Notes under the pieces: model-generated
Told to the model about the DNA's origin: nothing
The model's database searches: none
Seen by the model: the letters and a program-made list of their open reading frames with translations, nothing else
Part shown: piece by piece, positions 29,050 through 39,955 of the stretch
Position numbering within the stretch: position 1 is the stretch's first letter
Layout: each line of letters opens with the position of its first letter
NCBI GenBank assembly: GCA_013204105.1
Contig: JABMOM010000023.1
Span: forward strand, 1-64,000
Source of the DNA: Flavobacteriales bacterium
GTDB lineage: Bacteria; Bacteroidota; Bacteroidia; Flavobacteriales_G; Salibacteraceae
DNA length: 64,000 bases
Direction: 5' to 3'
Position numbers and translations under genes: made by a program

Positions 29050-30342
29050 ATGAACATCAACTACGCGCATTTTAGGTCACTCACACATCGGCTCTCAGGA
29101 CTGGCAGCTGGGGTATTCGTGATCATGGTATTCACCTCATTTGTGTCCAACCATCGGGGGCCAAAGATTGCCGAATTAGGCGTGCTCAAAGTGGTGCTCG
29201 ACGCTGGGCACGGTGGACACGACCCTGGAAATCTCGGAACAGGGCGTTACAAATCAACTGAGAAGGACATCGCATTGGAGGTTGCACTGCAAGTAGGTGA
29301 ATACATTGAACGAGCCTACGAGAACGTCGACGTGATTTACACGCGGAAAGACGACACCTTCGTTACGCTGAAGGACCGTACGAACATCGCCAATAAGGCT
29401 CAAGCAGATGTGTTTCTCTCGGTTCATTGCAATTCAGCGGCGAATACGGATGCTCAAGGAACGGAAACCTTCGTGATGAGCATGACCAAGGTACAAGCCA
29501 ACCTAGAATTGGCTAAGCGAGAAAATTCATCGATTTTATTGGAGGAGAACTACGAACAAGTCTACGAAGGTTTCGATCCAAAGTCACCTGAATCGCTGAT
29601 CGCGCGTTCCATTGCGCAGTCGGTTTTCCTCGATCAAAGCCTTACGCTCAGCGCAAACATTCAAACCCAATACCGCGATCGGGTAAGTCGCCGCGATCGT
29701 GGCGTGAAGCAAGCTCCTTATTGGGTCATCAGTTTCACTACCATGCCGAGCGTTTTGACGGAACTGGGATTCCTTACCAACAAGGCTGAAGAGGATTTTC
29801 TCAACAGTGAGAATGGTAAAGTATACATGGCTAGCGCTATTTATAGGGCTTTCAAGCAATACAAGGCGGACGTCGAAGGGGTAGAGATAAGCACGCCAGA
29901 TTTTGAAAAGGAGCTGCCAACGGCAGAGGAGATCAAGGCACAGACGCAACCAACCCCACCTAAACCTGAGGCCCAGCCCAAAGAGGTAACTGCGAAAGCC
30001 GATGCTACGAAGCAGGATGAAAAGTCGCCTGCTTCCACGACAACTCCTGCTGCACCGGCCAATGCCGAGCCTGTCCTTTACAAGATCCAGCTAATGGCAT
30101 CTTCGCAGCCGATCGACCTTAAACCAGAGAATTTCAACGGGTTAGAAAACGTAGAGAGCTATGAGATTGATGGGCTGCACAAGTACACCATTGGCGAAGT
30201 GACCGATTATAAAAAAGCTGTTTCTTTGCAACGTACCGTACGAGAAAACGCCTATCCCAAAGCATTCATCACGGCTTTCTACAAAGGAGAGCGGATAGGG
30301 ATCTCAAAGGCATTGGAGATATCACGAGCGCTTAATCAATGA
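29050..30342 (+). CDS. N-acetylmuramoyl-L-alanine amidase
   Basis: A 430-residue peptidoglycan amidase of the Amidase_3 (zinc) type. A signal anchor lies at about 15-35 (GLAAGVFVIMVFTSF). The catalytic domain has VVLDAGHGGHDPG, SVHCNSA and TELGFLTNKAEE, including zinc ligands His and Glu. The region about 285-345 is Pro/Ala/Thr-rich and the last 80 residues resemble a SPOR-type domain. ATG 29050 is preferred to GTG 29044. It leads an operon with mlaD and the iron-sulphur genes. Confidence 0.93.
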   Translation: MNINYAHFRSLTHRLSGLAAGVFVIMVFTSFVSNHRGPKIAELGVLKVVLDAGHGGHDPGNLGTGRYKSTEKDIALEVALQVGEYIERAYENVDVIYTRKDDTFVTLKDRTNIANKAQADVFLSVHCNSAANTDAQGTETFVMSMTKVQANLELAKRENSSILLEENYEQVYEGFDPKSPESLIARSIAQSVFLDQSLTLSANIQTQYRDRVSRRDRGVKQAPYWVISFTTMPSVLTELGFLTNKAEEDFLNSENGKVYMASAIYRAFKQYKADVEGVEISTPDFEKELPTAEEIKAQTQPTPPKPEAQPKEVTAKADATKQDEKSPASTTTPAAPANAEPVLYKIQLMASSQPIDLKPENFNGLENVESYEIDGLHKYTIGEVTDYKKAVSLQRTVRENAYPKAFITAFYKGERIGISKALEISRALNQ

Positions 30343-30346
30343 TGGA

Positions 30347-31363
30347 TTGAAGATTGGAAATGAAATAAAAGTCGGAGGCGTTATCATCTTAGCGCTAGGC
30401 CTGCTGTATTTCGGCGTCAACTACCTCAAAGGATCAGATATTTTCAGCAAGGCGCGGATGTACGTGGCGATCTACGATGACATCGCCGACCTCAGTACCG
30501 ACAACAAGGTCATCATCAATGGATACAAGGTTGGGCGTGTAGTAGATATTCGACTGCTTTCAGAAGAAAACAATAGAATACTTGTCCTTTTTGAGGTCTC
30601 GGAAACCGAATTGACGATCCCAATTGGTACAACCGCAAGGATCATTTCGACGGATTTACTGGATTCAAAAGCAATTCGGCTTGAGCTGGGCGATGGGCCG
30701 GAGCTGCATGAGAACGGCGATACCTTGATATCTGGAACCGAAGAAGAATTAAAGGCTGTAATCGAACAGCGATTGGCGCCATTGCAAAGCAAGATCGAAC
30801 GGGTGATTGATGATTCTCGGAAGATGATTGAATCCACGAAGTTGCTGATCGACAACACGACCATCCAGGTCAAGAAAGCCGAGACGAGCTTGGACATCAT
30901 CAACAAGACTACCGCCGATATTGATAAGTTAGTAATCGAACAGAACGGCAATCTCACACGCGTTTTAGGTGACATCACCGCCATTGCGAGCAATATCCGC
31001 AACAACAGCAAGCAAATCAATACGATTATCCAGAATGTTGCAACGATCAGTGATTCACTGACCAGGGCCAACTATGCATCTGCCATTCAGAATGCCAGCA
31101 ATGCGTTGTTACAGCTGGATTCCTTAGTCACCATGATCAACTCTGGACAAGGATCTTTAGGTATGTTGCTCAATGACGACAAACTTTACAACAACCTGGA
31201 GGAAGCCTCACTGGAAATTGATAAACTTGCGGAGGACTTGCGGGTGAATCCGGGGCGTTACGTTCACTTCTCCGTATTCGGCAAACGGGAGAAATCCGAT
31301 GAGAAGCCGAAGAAGAAGGATCGAAGTGAGGATTCCTCAGAGGATCCCAAACAGACCCCTTAA
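30347..31363 (+). CDS. MlaD/MCE family lipid-transport protein
   Basis: A 338-residue protein with one N-terminal membrane anchor (EIKVGGVIILALGLLYFGVN) and an MCE domain (about 35-120). The remainder is predicted alpha-helical with many polar repeats (VIDDSRKMIESTKLLIDN), and the tail is Lys/Glu/Asp-rich. MCE proteins form hexameric tunnels for lipids between the membranes. The start is TTG 30347, four bases after the amidase stop; an overlapping ATG at 30342 hits a stop after two codons. The permease and ATPase partners are not adjacent. Confidence 0.88.
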   Translation: MKIGNEIKVGGVIILALGLLYFGVNYLKGSDIFSKARMYVAIYDDIADLSTDNKVIINGYKVGRVVDIRLLSEENNRILVLFEVSETELTIPIGTTARIISTDLLDSKAIRLELGDGPELHENGDTLISGTEEELKAVIEQRLAPLQSKIERVIDDSRKMIESTKLLIDNTTIQVKKAETSLDIINKTTADIDKLVIEQNGNLTRVLGDITAIASNIRNNSKQINTIIQNVATISDSLTRANYASAIQNASNALLQLDSLVTMINSGQGSLGMLLNDDKLYNNLEEASLEIDKLAEDLRVNPGRYVHFSVFGKREKSDEKPKKKDRSEDSSEDPKQTP

Positions 31364-31375
31364 GAAAGGCAATCT

Positions 31376-32731
31376 ATGATTTCAAGCATCATTTTCTCGG
31401 TACTTATTCTAGCTACCGCGGCTATTTTCATTGTGCGCATTCGTCAGATCAAAGCCAACATACACCTCGGACGAGACATTGATCTTTCTGATCGGCCCGC
31501 CGAGCGTTGGAAGACCATGGCAAGAGTAGCCCTCGGACAAAGCAAGATGGTCGCTCGACCGTTTGCTGGAATCATGCACATCTTCATCTACGTCGGTTTC
31601 ATTTTGATCAATCTTGAAGTGCTCGAGATTCTCATCGATGGAGCGTTCGGAAGCCACCGCATTTTCTACCAATTCTTGGGGTCAGATACCTACCACACCT
31701 TTATTGGTTTTTTTGAATTGCTCGCGTTTCTGGTGCTCTTTGCGTGTGTGGCGTTTTTAGTCCGCAGGAACATCGGAAGGCTGAAGCGATTTTCGGGAAC
31801 CGAGATGACCACATGGCCGAAGTCGGATGCCAACATCATCCTGATCGTTGAAAGCTTACTCATGATTGCAGTGCTTACGATGAATGCCGCAGACAGTGTT
31901 CTCTTTGCATTGCCAGATGCAGTTGTAATGACCGCGGGTCTATCCCATTATACTGGCATCGAATTCGAGTCTTGGTTTTGGTTCAGCGGCTACCTGACAG
32001 GAATGCTCCCCAACGACCCAACAACATTGTTTTATATCGAACGGGCTTGCTGGTGGTTTCACATCGTTGGCATTTTTGGATTCCTCATTTACATTCCTTA
32101 CTCCAAGCATTTCCACATTTTCCTGGCATTTCCTAATACGTACTATTCTAAGTTGGATCCGGCAGGGGAATTGACCAACCTTGAAAGCGTAAAGAAGGAA
32201 GTGGAGTTGATGATGGATCCGAACCAAGACCCATTTGCTGCTCCAGCAGCCGATGCAGCGACAGCGGAACCCCAGCGCTTCGGAGCAAAAGACGTGACCG
32301 ATCTGAGCTGGAAGAACTTGATGGACGCATACAGTTGTACCGAATGTGGTCGCTGTACTTCCGAGTGTCCAGCAAGTCAAACAGGTAAATTATTGTCGCC
32401 TAGGAAGATCATGATGGATACGCGGGACAGGGCAGAGGAACTGGGAGCGCACAGAAGAAAGAACGGCGCCGAAGCAGATGACGGTAAAAGCTTGCTCGGG
32501 GATTATATCACTAAAGAAGAACTTTGGGCCTGTACCACGTGCAACGCTTGCACGGATGCGTGTCCAGTAAACATCAATCCGCTCAACATCATCGTTGACT
32601 TACGACGCTTCCTGGTCATGGAGGAGTCCGCAGCGCCGAATGAGCTCAATACAATGTTTACCAACATAGAAAACAACGGCGCGCCTTGGCAATTCGCCAT
32701 GGCAGATCGGGCGAATTGGAGGGACGAATAA
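31376..32731 (+). CDS. Membrane-bound 4Fe-4S electron-transfer protein
   Basis: A 451-residue protein. The first about 240 residues contain about six transmembrane helices with histidines (IMHIFIYVGF, YHTFIGFFELL), like the cytochrome-b-type subunits of Hdr/NarI-like enzymes. The C-terminal part has two ferredoxin clusters, CTECGRCTSECP and CTTCNACTDACP. It likely passes electrons between the quinone pool and the downstream CCG-domain protein. The exact reaction is unknown. It sits 12 bases after mlaD. Confidence 0.88.
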   Translation: MISSIIFSVLILATAAIFIVRIRQIKANIHLGRDIDLSDRPAERWKTMARVALGQSKMVARPFAGIMHIFIYVGFILINLEVLEILIDGAFGSHRIFYQFLGSDTYHTFIGFFELLAFLVLFACVAFLVRRNIGRLKRFSGTEMTTWPKSDANIILIVESLLMIAVLTMNAADSVLFALPDAVVMTAGLSHYTGIEFESWFWFSGYLTGMLPNDPTTLFYIERACWWFHIVGIFGFLIYIPYSKHFHIFLAFPNTYYSKLDPAGELTNLESVKKEVELMMDPNQDPFAAPAADAATAEPQRFGAKDVTDLSWKNLMDAYSCTECGRCTSECPASQTGKLLSPRKIMMDTRDRAEELGAHRRKNGAEADDGKSLLGDYITKEELWACTTCNACTDACPVNINPLNIIVDLRRFLVMEESAAPNELNTMFTNIENNGAPWQFAMADRANWRDE

Positions 32732-32812
32732 TGACTGCTGGCATTTGGCTTCTTGCTGCTAGCTCAATATAAGCGGTGCCAGAAGCCAGAAGCGAGAAGC
32801 AACACGAATAAG

Positions 32813-33604
32813 ATGAGTGATAACCTTAAAATAAGAACAATGGCCGAAATGGCCGCCGCAGGTGAATCCCCCGAGGTGCTCTTTTGGGTTGGGTGCATGG
32901 GGAGCTTTGATGATCGCGCCAAGAAGATCACGAAGGCTTTTGCGAAATTGCTGAATCGAGCGAACGTGAAGTTTGCGGTACTAGGTACCGAAGAGTCTTG
33001 TTCGGGTGATCCTGCAAAGCGGGCAGGAAATGAGTTCTTGTTCCAGATGCAAGCATTTGCGAACATTCAAGTGCTGAATGCCTATGAGGTGAAGCGCATC
33101 GTCACGGCGTGTCCTCATTGTTTCAACACCCTTAAAAACGAATACCCTGAGCTCGGTGGAAACTATGAAGTGATCCACCACACCCAATTCATCAATACCT
33201 TGTTCAAGGAAGGGAGGCTCAACGTAGAGGGAGGTTCCTTCAAAGGCAAGCGCATCACCTTCCATGACCCATGCTACTTGGGTCGAGCAAATGATGTCTA
33301 CGAAGCACCCAGAGAAGTGCTGCAGAAGTTGGACGCGGAGCTAGTGGAAATGAAGCGATGCAAGCAACGCGGACTCTGCTGTGGAGCAGGTGGTGCGCAA
33401 ATGTTCAAGGAAGCCGAGAAGGGCGACAAAGAAGTAAACGTCGAGCGCACGGAAGATGTGATCGCATCGAAGGCCGACATTGTCGCCGCCGGATGTCCTT
33501 TTTGCAACACGATGATGACAGATGGTGTGAAACACTTCAACAAAGAAGATGAGATCAGCGTTAAAGACATTGCAGAACTGATTGCCGAAGCAGGAGACCT
33601 ATGA
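32813..33604 (+). CDS. CCG-domain iron-sulphur protein (HdrB/GlcF-like)
   Basis: A 263-residue soluble protein with two CCG-like cysteine modules: CPHCFNTLKNEYP and CCGAGGAQMF, plus WVGCMG and AAGCPFCNTMM. Such modules bind non-canonical iron-sulphur clusters in heterodisulphide reductase and glycolate oxidase. The track start at 32753 is in the leader; ATG 32813 (MSDNLKIRTM) fits. The upstream 80 bases contain an imperfect palindrome. It pairs with the preceding membrane protein and overlaps the next gene by four bases. Confidence 0.88.
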   Translation: MSDNLKIRTMAEMAAAGESPEVLFWVGCMGSFDDRAKKITKAFAKLLNRANVKFAVLGTEESCSGDPAKRAGNEFLFQMQAFANIQVLNAYEVKRIVTACPHCFNTLKNEYPELGGNYEVIHHTQFINTLFKEGRLNVEGGSFKGKRITFHDPCYLGRANDVYEAPREVLQKLDAELVEMKRCKQRGLCCGAGGAQMFKEAEKGDKEVNVERTEDVIASKADIVAAGCPFCNTMMTDGVKHFNKEDEISVKDIAELIAEAGDL

Positions 33605-34104
33605 TAGAAAGCCCACAGACCGTTACAGATTTAAACTCGTTATCCGAGGGAGCTCGGGTATGGATATTTCAATCTTCCAAGCCATTGGTAGGGGATATGC
33701 GCACGCAGATCGCTTCGTCGCTGATTGCCTTTCTCAAGGACTGGGCTGCTCATGGAAAGAGCCTTTTCGCTGCCTTTGAGATTCGCTACGATCGATTCAT
33801 CGTTATAGGTGTAGATGAGGCTATGGCGCAGGCAACGGGCTGCTCTATCGATAAACTTATTAAGACCATTCAGGCCATCGACTCAAGCTATGGACTGGAT
33901 CTGTTGGAGCGGATGAAAGTTGCGTACCGTGACGGTGAGGACATAAAGGAAGTGGATGCAAATGCATTCGCCAAAATGCTAGCCGACGGTCAAGCCGATC
34001 AAGACACGCCAGTCTTCAATAACGTCGTAGAGTCGATCGGAGAACTTAAGACCTCATGGGAAACAACCGTGAAAGAGAGCTGGCATCGGAATCTGCTTCC
34101 GTAA
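33601..34104 (+). CDS. Conserved protein of unknown function ('ABC transporter ATPase' by annotation tradition)
   Basis: A 167-residue soluble protein; ATG overlaps the preceding stop (ATGA). Similar Bacteroidetes proteins are commonly labelled ABC transporter ATPase, but I see no Walker motifs or signature, so that name is unsupported. VWIFQSSKPL and WAAHGKSLFAAFEIRYDRFIV are the most conserved-looking parts. The tight coupling to the CCG-domain protein suggests a role with the iron-sulphur proteins. Confidence 0.75.
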   Translation: MIESPQTVTDLNSLSEGARVWIFQSSKPLVGDMRTQIASSLIAFLKDWAAHGKSLFAAFEIRYDRFIVIGVDEAMAQATGCSIDKLIKTIQAIDSSYGLDLLERMKVAYRDGEDIKEVDANAFAKMLADGQADQDTPVFNNVVESIGELKTSWETTVKESWHRNLLP

Positions 34105-34230
34105 GCTTTCAGCGATCTCACCACTAACTGTCCGTTCGAGTTCGTTGTGCCGAAGGTGTAACAGGTGTCAACAGCGACATGCATTACTCACCCATAATTA
34201 GAATTGTCCCACCCTCGCTGCGGCATAAGT

Positions 34231-34338
34231 CTTTGCGTCCTCTGCGCCCAGGCGAAGCGCCTTTGCGAGCTTTGCGTGAACGGAAGGGACTTGAGGTGCA
34301 CGCAAAGTCCGCAAAGAATAGGCGCGGAGTGCGCAAGG
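34231..34338. repeat. TTTGCG-rich imperfect palindromic element
   Basis: Left arms CTTTGCGTCCTCTGCGCC (34231-34248) and CTTTGCGAGCTTTGCGTG (34261-34278) pair with the right arms CACGCAAAGTCCGCAAAG (34299-34316) and GGCGCGGAGTGCGCAAGG (34321-34338). Inner arms match at most positions and outer arms at about 14 of 18. It lies between the convergent unknown gene and ostA, ending two bases before the ostA stop. The TTTGCG repetition resembles a REP-like element seen in many genomes. Confidence 0.65.
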
Positions 34339-34340
34339 GT

Positions 34341-35903
34341 TCACTTCTCCATTTTCTCCCTAGCCAACAATCGCTTGGTCCGGAGGTCTGCAGGCGACGT
34401 AGGCCGCTCCCCAATACGGTAGATAAATCCTTCCAACTTAACGCCCCCGGCGGGCATTTCGTCCGATGGGGTAAGCTTCGCCACAGGCTTCTCAAAAAAG
34501 GTAATTTTCTCAATCCGGTTGCTGTCGATACGGATCGTCATGTTCATGCATTCCGTTTCGTTCACACCGATCAAGGTGCTGTCTTCCTCTAGAGGGAAAT
34601 AGACCGTTTGCCCATTTCCGAACACGTCAACTTTAAACAATTCTTGGTCTTTAAAATACCCCACCATGCGCCGACCTGTGATCTGATTGAACAGGACCTC
34701 GTCTTCTTTCGAGATGATGAAGGCATTTTCATTCATGAACATCTTGTCCAGTACGCCATTCTTCATCGTCATGTGGATGCTGTCGGCCGTCAGTTGATTC
34801 TCATCAGACCAGAGAATAGGATCCTTGAACATATAGATGACGCTGTCCTTCGTGTAGTACATCAATGAATCGCAAGCGCCTTGCATATCGCTTTTGTAAA
34901 AGACGGTAGTGTGATACGTCTTGAGGATGCGTTTCCCAGAAGTGTCCGGATAAGTGAATAAGGTATCTGCAGTGAGAAAAAAGGTATCACCATCCATGTC
35001 TTGTTTGAGCATCATATTGATGGTAACGAAGCTCGTGCTGTCTTTCTCTTCGTACCGAGCGTATTCACCGATCACTTCAAATTTCTCATTGGTATCAATC
35101 ATGACGACGTTGCACTTCAATATACCGATCTTCTTCGCTTGGTCATATTCGATCGTATCGCCCATCATGATCTGCGACTCGGTTTCAATACGGGCGTTGT
35201 CGATGAAGACGGCTTCGTCGGCCAGTTGATCGAACCATCCGAATTCGCAATAGATTTTTCGGTCTTCGGAAGTGATGGTCGTAGGTCCAAAGAACCATGT
35301 CTTCTCCAAGTTGGGCGCGTATTGCATCGTGTCGGTTACGATGATGTAATCGGGATGTGTCATCACCACATTTCGCTTGTAGTGAAATACCTTGGATCGG
35401 CTGTAGTAGTAGCCGACGTCGCTGGTGAGGTGGATCTTTTCCTTTTTACTATCGATCTCTCCACCACCGTAGTAATGGCCCATTTCGGTATCTCGGTAAT
35501 AGTCAAGAAAGTGGGTCGTGAGCACCGATGCACCGTTGTCGATGCGCACCTTTCCTCTGATCCTAGCAATGCGTGTATTGCCGTCGTAAAAAAGGGAATC
35601 TCCAGATAGGTTCAAGGAATCACCTTCTACGATGCGCACATGTCCAAAGGCGTCCAGGTTGTTGTCTTTTTCATACAAAAAGGCACTGTCACAATACATC
35701 ATTGCATCTTGATGCCGCAACTGCACATCGCCTTTCAGCTTAGTCGCTCCTTTAGGTGTAGTCTTGTCAACGGTGAATCTATCGGCGTGGATCAGCTCAA
35801 TCTCAGCGCGATTTTTTTTGGCCTTTTCCTCCTTTTGTTGTCCTAGGGCAAAGAAGAAACTCAGGCTCAATACAAGCGTGATCGACAAGCGCACGCCCCG
35901 CAT
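34341..35903 (-). CDS. OstA-like protein (LPS transport, LptA/OstA domain)
   Basis: A 520-residue protein with signal peptide MRGVRLSITLVLSLSFFFALGQ. Several OstA repeats follow, each with a beta-strand pattern such as DAFGHVRIVEGDSLNLSGDSLFYDG, and DTIEYDQAKKIGILKCNVVM. Such proteins are expected in the periplasm, bridging LPS to LptD. The track start at 36176 runs through purA; ATG 35903 is preferred and leaves one base after the purA stop, so it is the last gene of the relA-fur-purA run. It is 5.5 kb from lptD. Confidence 0.88.
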   Translation of the reverse strand: MRGVRLSITLVLSLSFFFALGQQKEEKAKKNRAEIELIHADRFTVDKTTPKGATKLKGDVQLRHQDAMMYCDSAFLYEKDNNLDAFGHVRIVEGDSLNLSGDSLFYDGNTRIARIRGKVRIDNGASVLTTHFLDYYRDTEMGHYYGGGEIDSKKEKIHLTSDVGYYYSRSKVFHYKRNVVMTHPDYIIVTDTMQYAPNLEKTWFFGPTTITSEDRKIYCEFGWFDQLADEAVFIDNARIETESQIMMGDTIEYDQAKKIGILKCNVVMIDTNEKFEVIGEYARYEEKDSTSFVTINMMLKQDMDGDTFFLTADTLFTYPDTSGKRILKTYHTTVFYKSDMQGACDSLMYYTKDSVIYMFKDPILWSDENQLTADSIHMTMKNGVLDKMFMNENAFIISKEDEVLFNQITGRRMVGYFKDQELFKVDVFGNGQTVYFPLEEDSTLIGVNETECMNMTIRIDSNRIEKITFFEKPVAKLTPSDEMPAGGVKLEGFIYRIGERPTSPADLRTKRLLAREKMEK

Positions 35904-35904
35904 A

Positions 35905-37658
<1,754 letters not shown>

Positions 37659-37673
37659 GAAGGGGCAAAAGTA

Positions 37674-39905
37674 TCAATTCGAGTCGGTTATGGTAGGCTC
37701 TGAGGCCTCTCCTTTTATGCGACTCACATTGGTAACTCCATCTATGTTCTTCAGCTTCCGCATAAGTTCAGTCAAGTGGGTAGTATCGTTCACGTACACG
37801 CGCACGGTTCCTTCAAAAATGCCATCGTCTGTGTCGAAGGAAATACTGCGCATGTTTACATGGTATTCATTTGAGATCACCTTGGTTACCTCACTCACCA
37901 AGCCTACTTGATCAATGCCAGTAATGCGGATTGCGGCGAGGAATGAAATCACCTCGGTATTGGTCCATTTCGCCTTCATGATGCGGTAGGCGTAGTTGGA
38001 CATCAACTGGATGGCATTCGGACAGTTCTGCCGATGGATCTTGATGCCATCATTCACTGTAATGAATCCGAAGATGTTGTCGCCAGGAATCGGGTTGCAG
38101 CAGTGCGCGATCTTGTAATCCAGATTCTCCATGCTATCCCCGATCACCAGGTTGGTGTTCTTCGTGTCGATCTTGGTGACAATCTCTTGAAGTGTTGCTG
38201 ACTTCGGTCGTTTAGTCGCACGGTATTTCAGCCTTCCCTTCTCTTTCTTGAGGGTGGAAAGACGAGAGAGGTCTAATTTCTCTTTTCCGATTTGATAGAA
38301 TAATTCCAGGCTTGAATTGAGGCGAAAAAAACTTTGAATCTTTTGAATGTTGGCCTCGCTGTTTTCGAGCTTTAGGTTGCGCATTTTACGCGACAGTATC
38401 TCTCGACCATCCATCGCAACGCGTTTGCGTTCTTCCTTGAGTAAGCCTTTAATGTTGGACTTCGCCTTAGCAGTCACCACGAATCGCAGCCAATCTTCTT
38501 TTGGCTTTTGCTTGGCACTGGTGAGGATTTCTACCTGGTCTCCGCTCTTGAGTTGTGTGCTCAATGGAACGAGCTTATGGTTCAACTTTGCTCCAATGCA
38601 CTTAGCGCCTACTTGTGTATGGATCTCAAAGGCAAAATCAAGTGCGGTAGCACTGTGAGGTAGATTTTTGATTTCTCCTTTCGGCGTAAAAACGAAAATC
38701 TCTTTGGAAAATAGGTTGAGCTTGAAATCATCGATGAAGTCAAGGGCGCTGGGATTCGGGTTCTGAAGGGTCTCACGAATACGCGAGATCCACTCGTCTA
38801 ACGCGTGTTCGCTCGCAGATTCTTTGTACTTCCAGTGCGCAGCATAACCCATCTCCGCAATCTCATCCATCCGTCGCGTCCGTATCTGAACTTCTACCCA
38901 CTTGCCCGTTGGGCTCATTACCGTTGTGTGCAAGGATTCATAGCCATTGCTCTTGGGGGTGCTGATCCAGTCGCGGAGTCGGTCGGGATTGGGTTTGTAG
39001 AAATCTGTGACAATTGAATAGGCCTTCCAACAGTCAGATTTTTCTTGGTCCAATTCTGATTCGATGATGATCCTAATCGCGAATACGTCGTAAATCTCTT
39101 CGAGGGGAATGCTCTTAGTGAGCATCTTATTGTAGATGCTATAGATTGATTTTGTCCTGGATTTGATCTCGAATTGAAAACCAGACTTCTCTAGTTGACG
39201 CTTGATCGGTAAGGTTATCTGATTGATAAAGCGCGTACGAACGGCCTTGGTCTTGGTCAGTGAAAGCTCAATTTCGCCATAGACTTCGGGCTCCTTATAC
39301 TTCAAGCAAAGGTCTTCCAACTCACTCTTGATGTTGTAGAGGCCTAGGCGGTGGGCAAGGGGAGAGTAGAGGTAAAGCGTCTCTGAAGTGATCTTTTGCT
39401 GCTTGTCGTCGCGCATGGATTCCAAGGTTCGCATGTTGTGCAAGCGGTCAGCGAGCTTTATCAGGATAACGCGTACGTCTTCTGAGAGCGTGAGCAACAT
39501 TTTGCGAAAATTCTCCGCCTGTATGGAGACGTTCTCCGTGAATTGAGCTCCTTTTATCTTCGTCAACCCATCGATGATTGAGCGCACGCGCTCACCAAAC
39601 AGGCTTTCGATGTCGTCTAAGCTGATCTCGGTATCCTCTACCACGTCGTGCAACAATGCACAAACGATGGAAGTGGTGCCAAGTCCGATCTCTTCAGATA
39701 CGATGCGCGCTACGGCGACAGGATGAAAGATATACGCTTCCCCAGATTTACGACGTGTATCTCGATGGGCATCCACCGCTAGGTCGAAGGCTTTTCGCAC
39801 GAGCACCTTGTCGACGGCCGTTGTCACGCGCGGTGAATTTTTCAACAGCGCCCGATATTCTCGCGCGATCGCCTTGCGTTCGGTAGCCAGTTCTTCTTCC
39901 GTCAT
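37674..39905 (-). CDS. Bifunctional (p)ppGpp synthetase/hydrolase (RelA/SpoT)
   Basis: A 743-residue Rsh enzyme making and destroying (p)ppGpp. The HD hydrolase has FHPVAVA and HDVVED near 65-90. The synthetase has GYESLHTTV. TGS (FVFTPKGEIKNLPHSATALDFAF) and C-terminal ACT (RITGIDQVGLVSEVTKVI) domains follow. As both catalytic parts look intact, both activities are likely. Starts at ATG 39905, leads the relA-fur-purA-ostA run. Confidence 0.96.
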   Translation of the reverse strand: MTEEELATERKAIAREYRALLKNSPRVTTAVDKVLVRKAFDLAVDAHRDTRRKSGEAYIFHPVAVARIVSEEIGLGTTSIVCALLHDVVEDTEISLDDIESLFGERVRSIIDGLTKIKGAQFTENVSIQAENFRKMLLTLSEDVRVILIKLADRLHNMRTLESMRDDKQQKITSETLYLYSPLAHRLGLYNIKSELEDLCLKYKEPEVYGEIELSLTKTKAVRTRFINQITLPIKRQLEKSGFQFEIKSRTKSIYSIYNKMLTKSIPLEEIYDVFAIRIIIESELDQEKSDCWKAYSIVTDFYKPNPDRLRDWISTPKSNGYESLHTTVMSPTGKWVEVQIRTRRMDEIAEMGYAAHWKYKESASEHALDEWISRIRETLQNPNPSALDFIDDFKLNLFSKEIFVFTPKGEIKNLPHSATALDFAFEIHTQVGAKCIGAKLNHKLVPLSTQLKSGDQVEILTSAKQKPKEDWLRFVVTAKAKSNIKGLLKEERKRVAMDGREILSRKMRNLKLENSEANIQKIQSFFRLNSSLELFYQIGKEKLDLSRLSTLKKEKGRLKYRATKRPKSATLQEIVTKIDTKNTNLVIGDSMENLDYKIAHCCNPIPGDNIFGFITVNDGIKIHRQNCPNAIQLMSNYAYRIMKAKWTNTEVISFLAAIRITGIDQVGLVSEVTKVISNEYHVNMRSISFDTDDGIFEGTVRVYVNDTTHLTELMRKLKNIDGVTNVSRIKGEASEPTITDSN

Positions 39906-39955
39906 GCTTCCTTCGTTCTCAGTGGGGCCAATGTTCGGGAATCACTTAAAGATAA

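Noticed and set aside
34179-34592. Plus-strand ORF near ostA
   Set aside because: Spans the TTTGCG palindrome and the antisense of ostA; low-quality composition.
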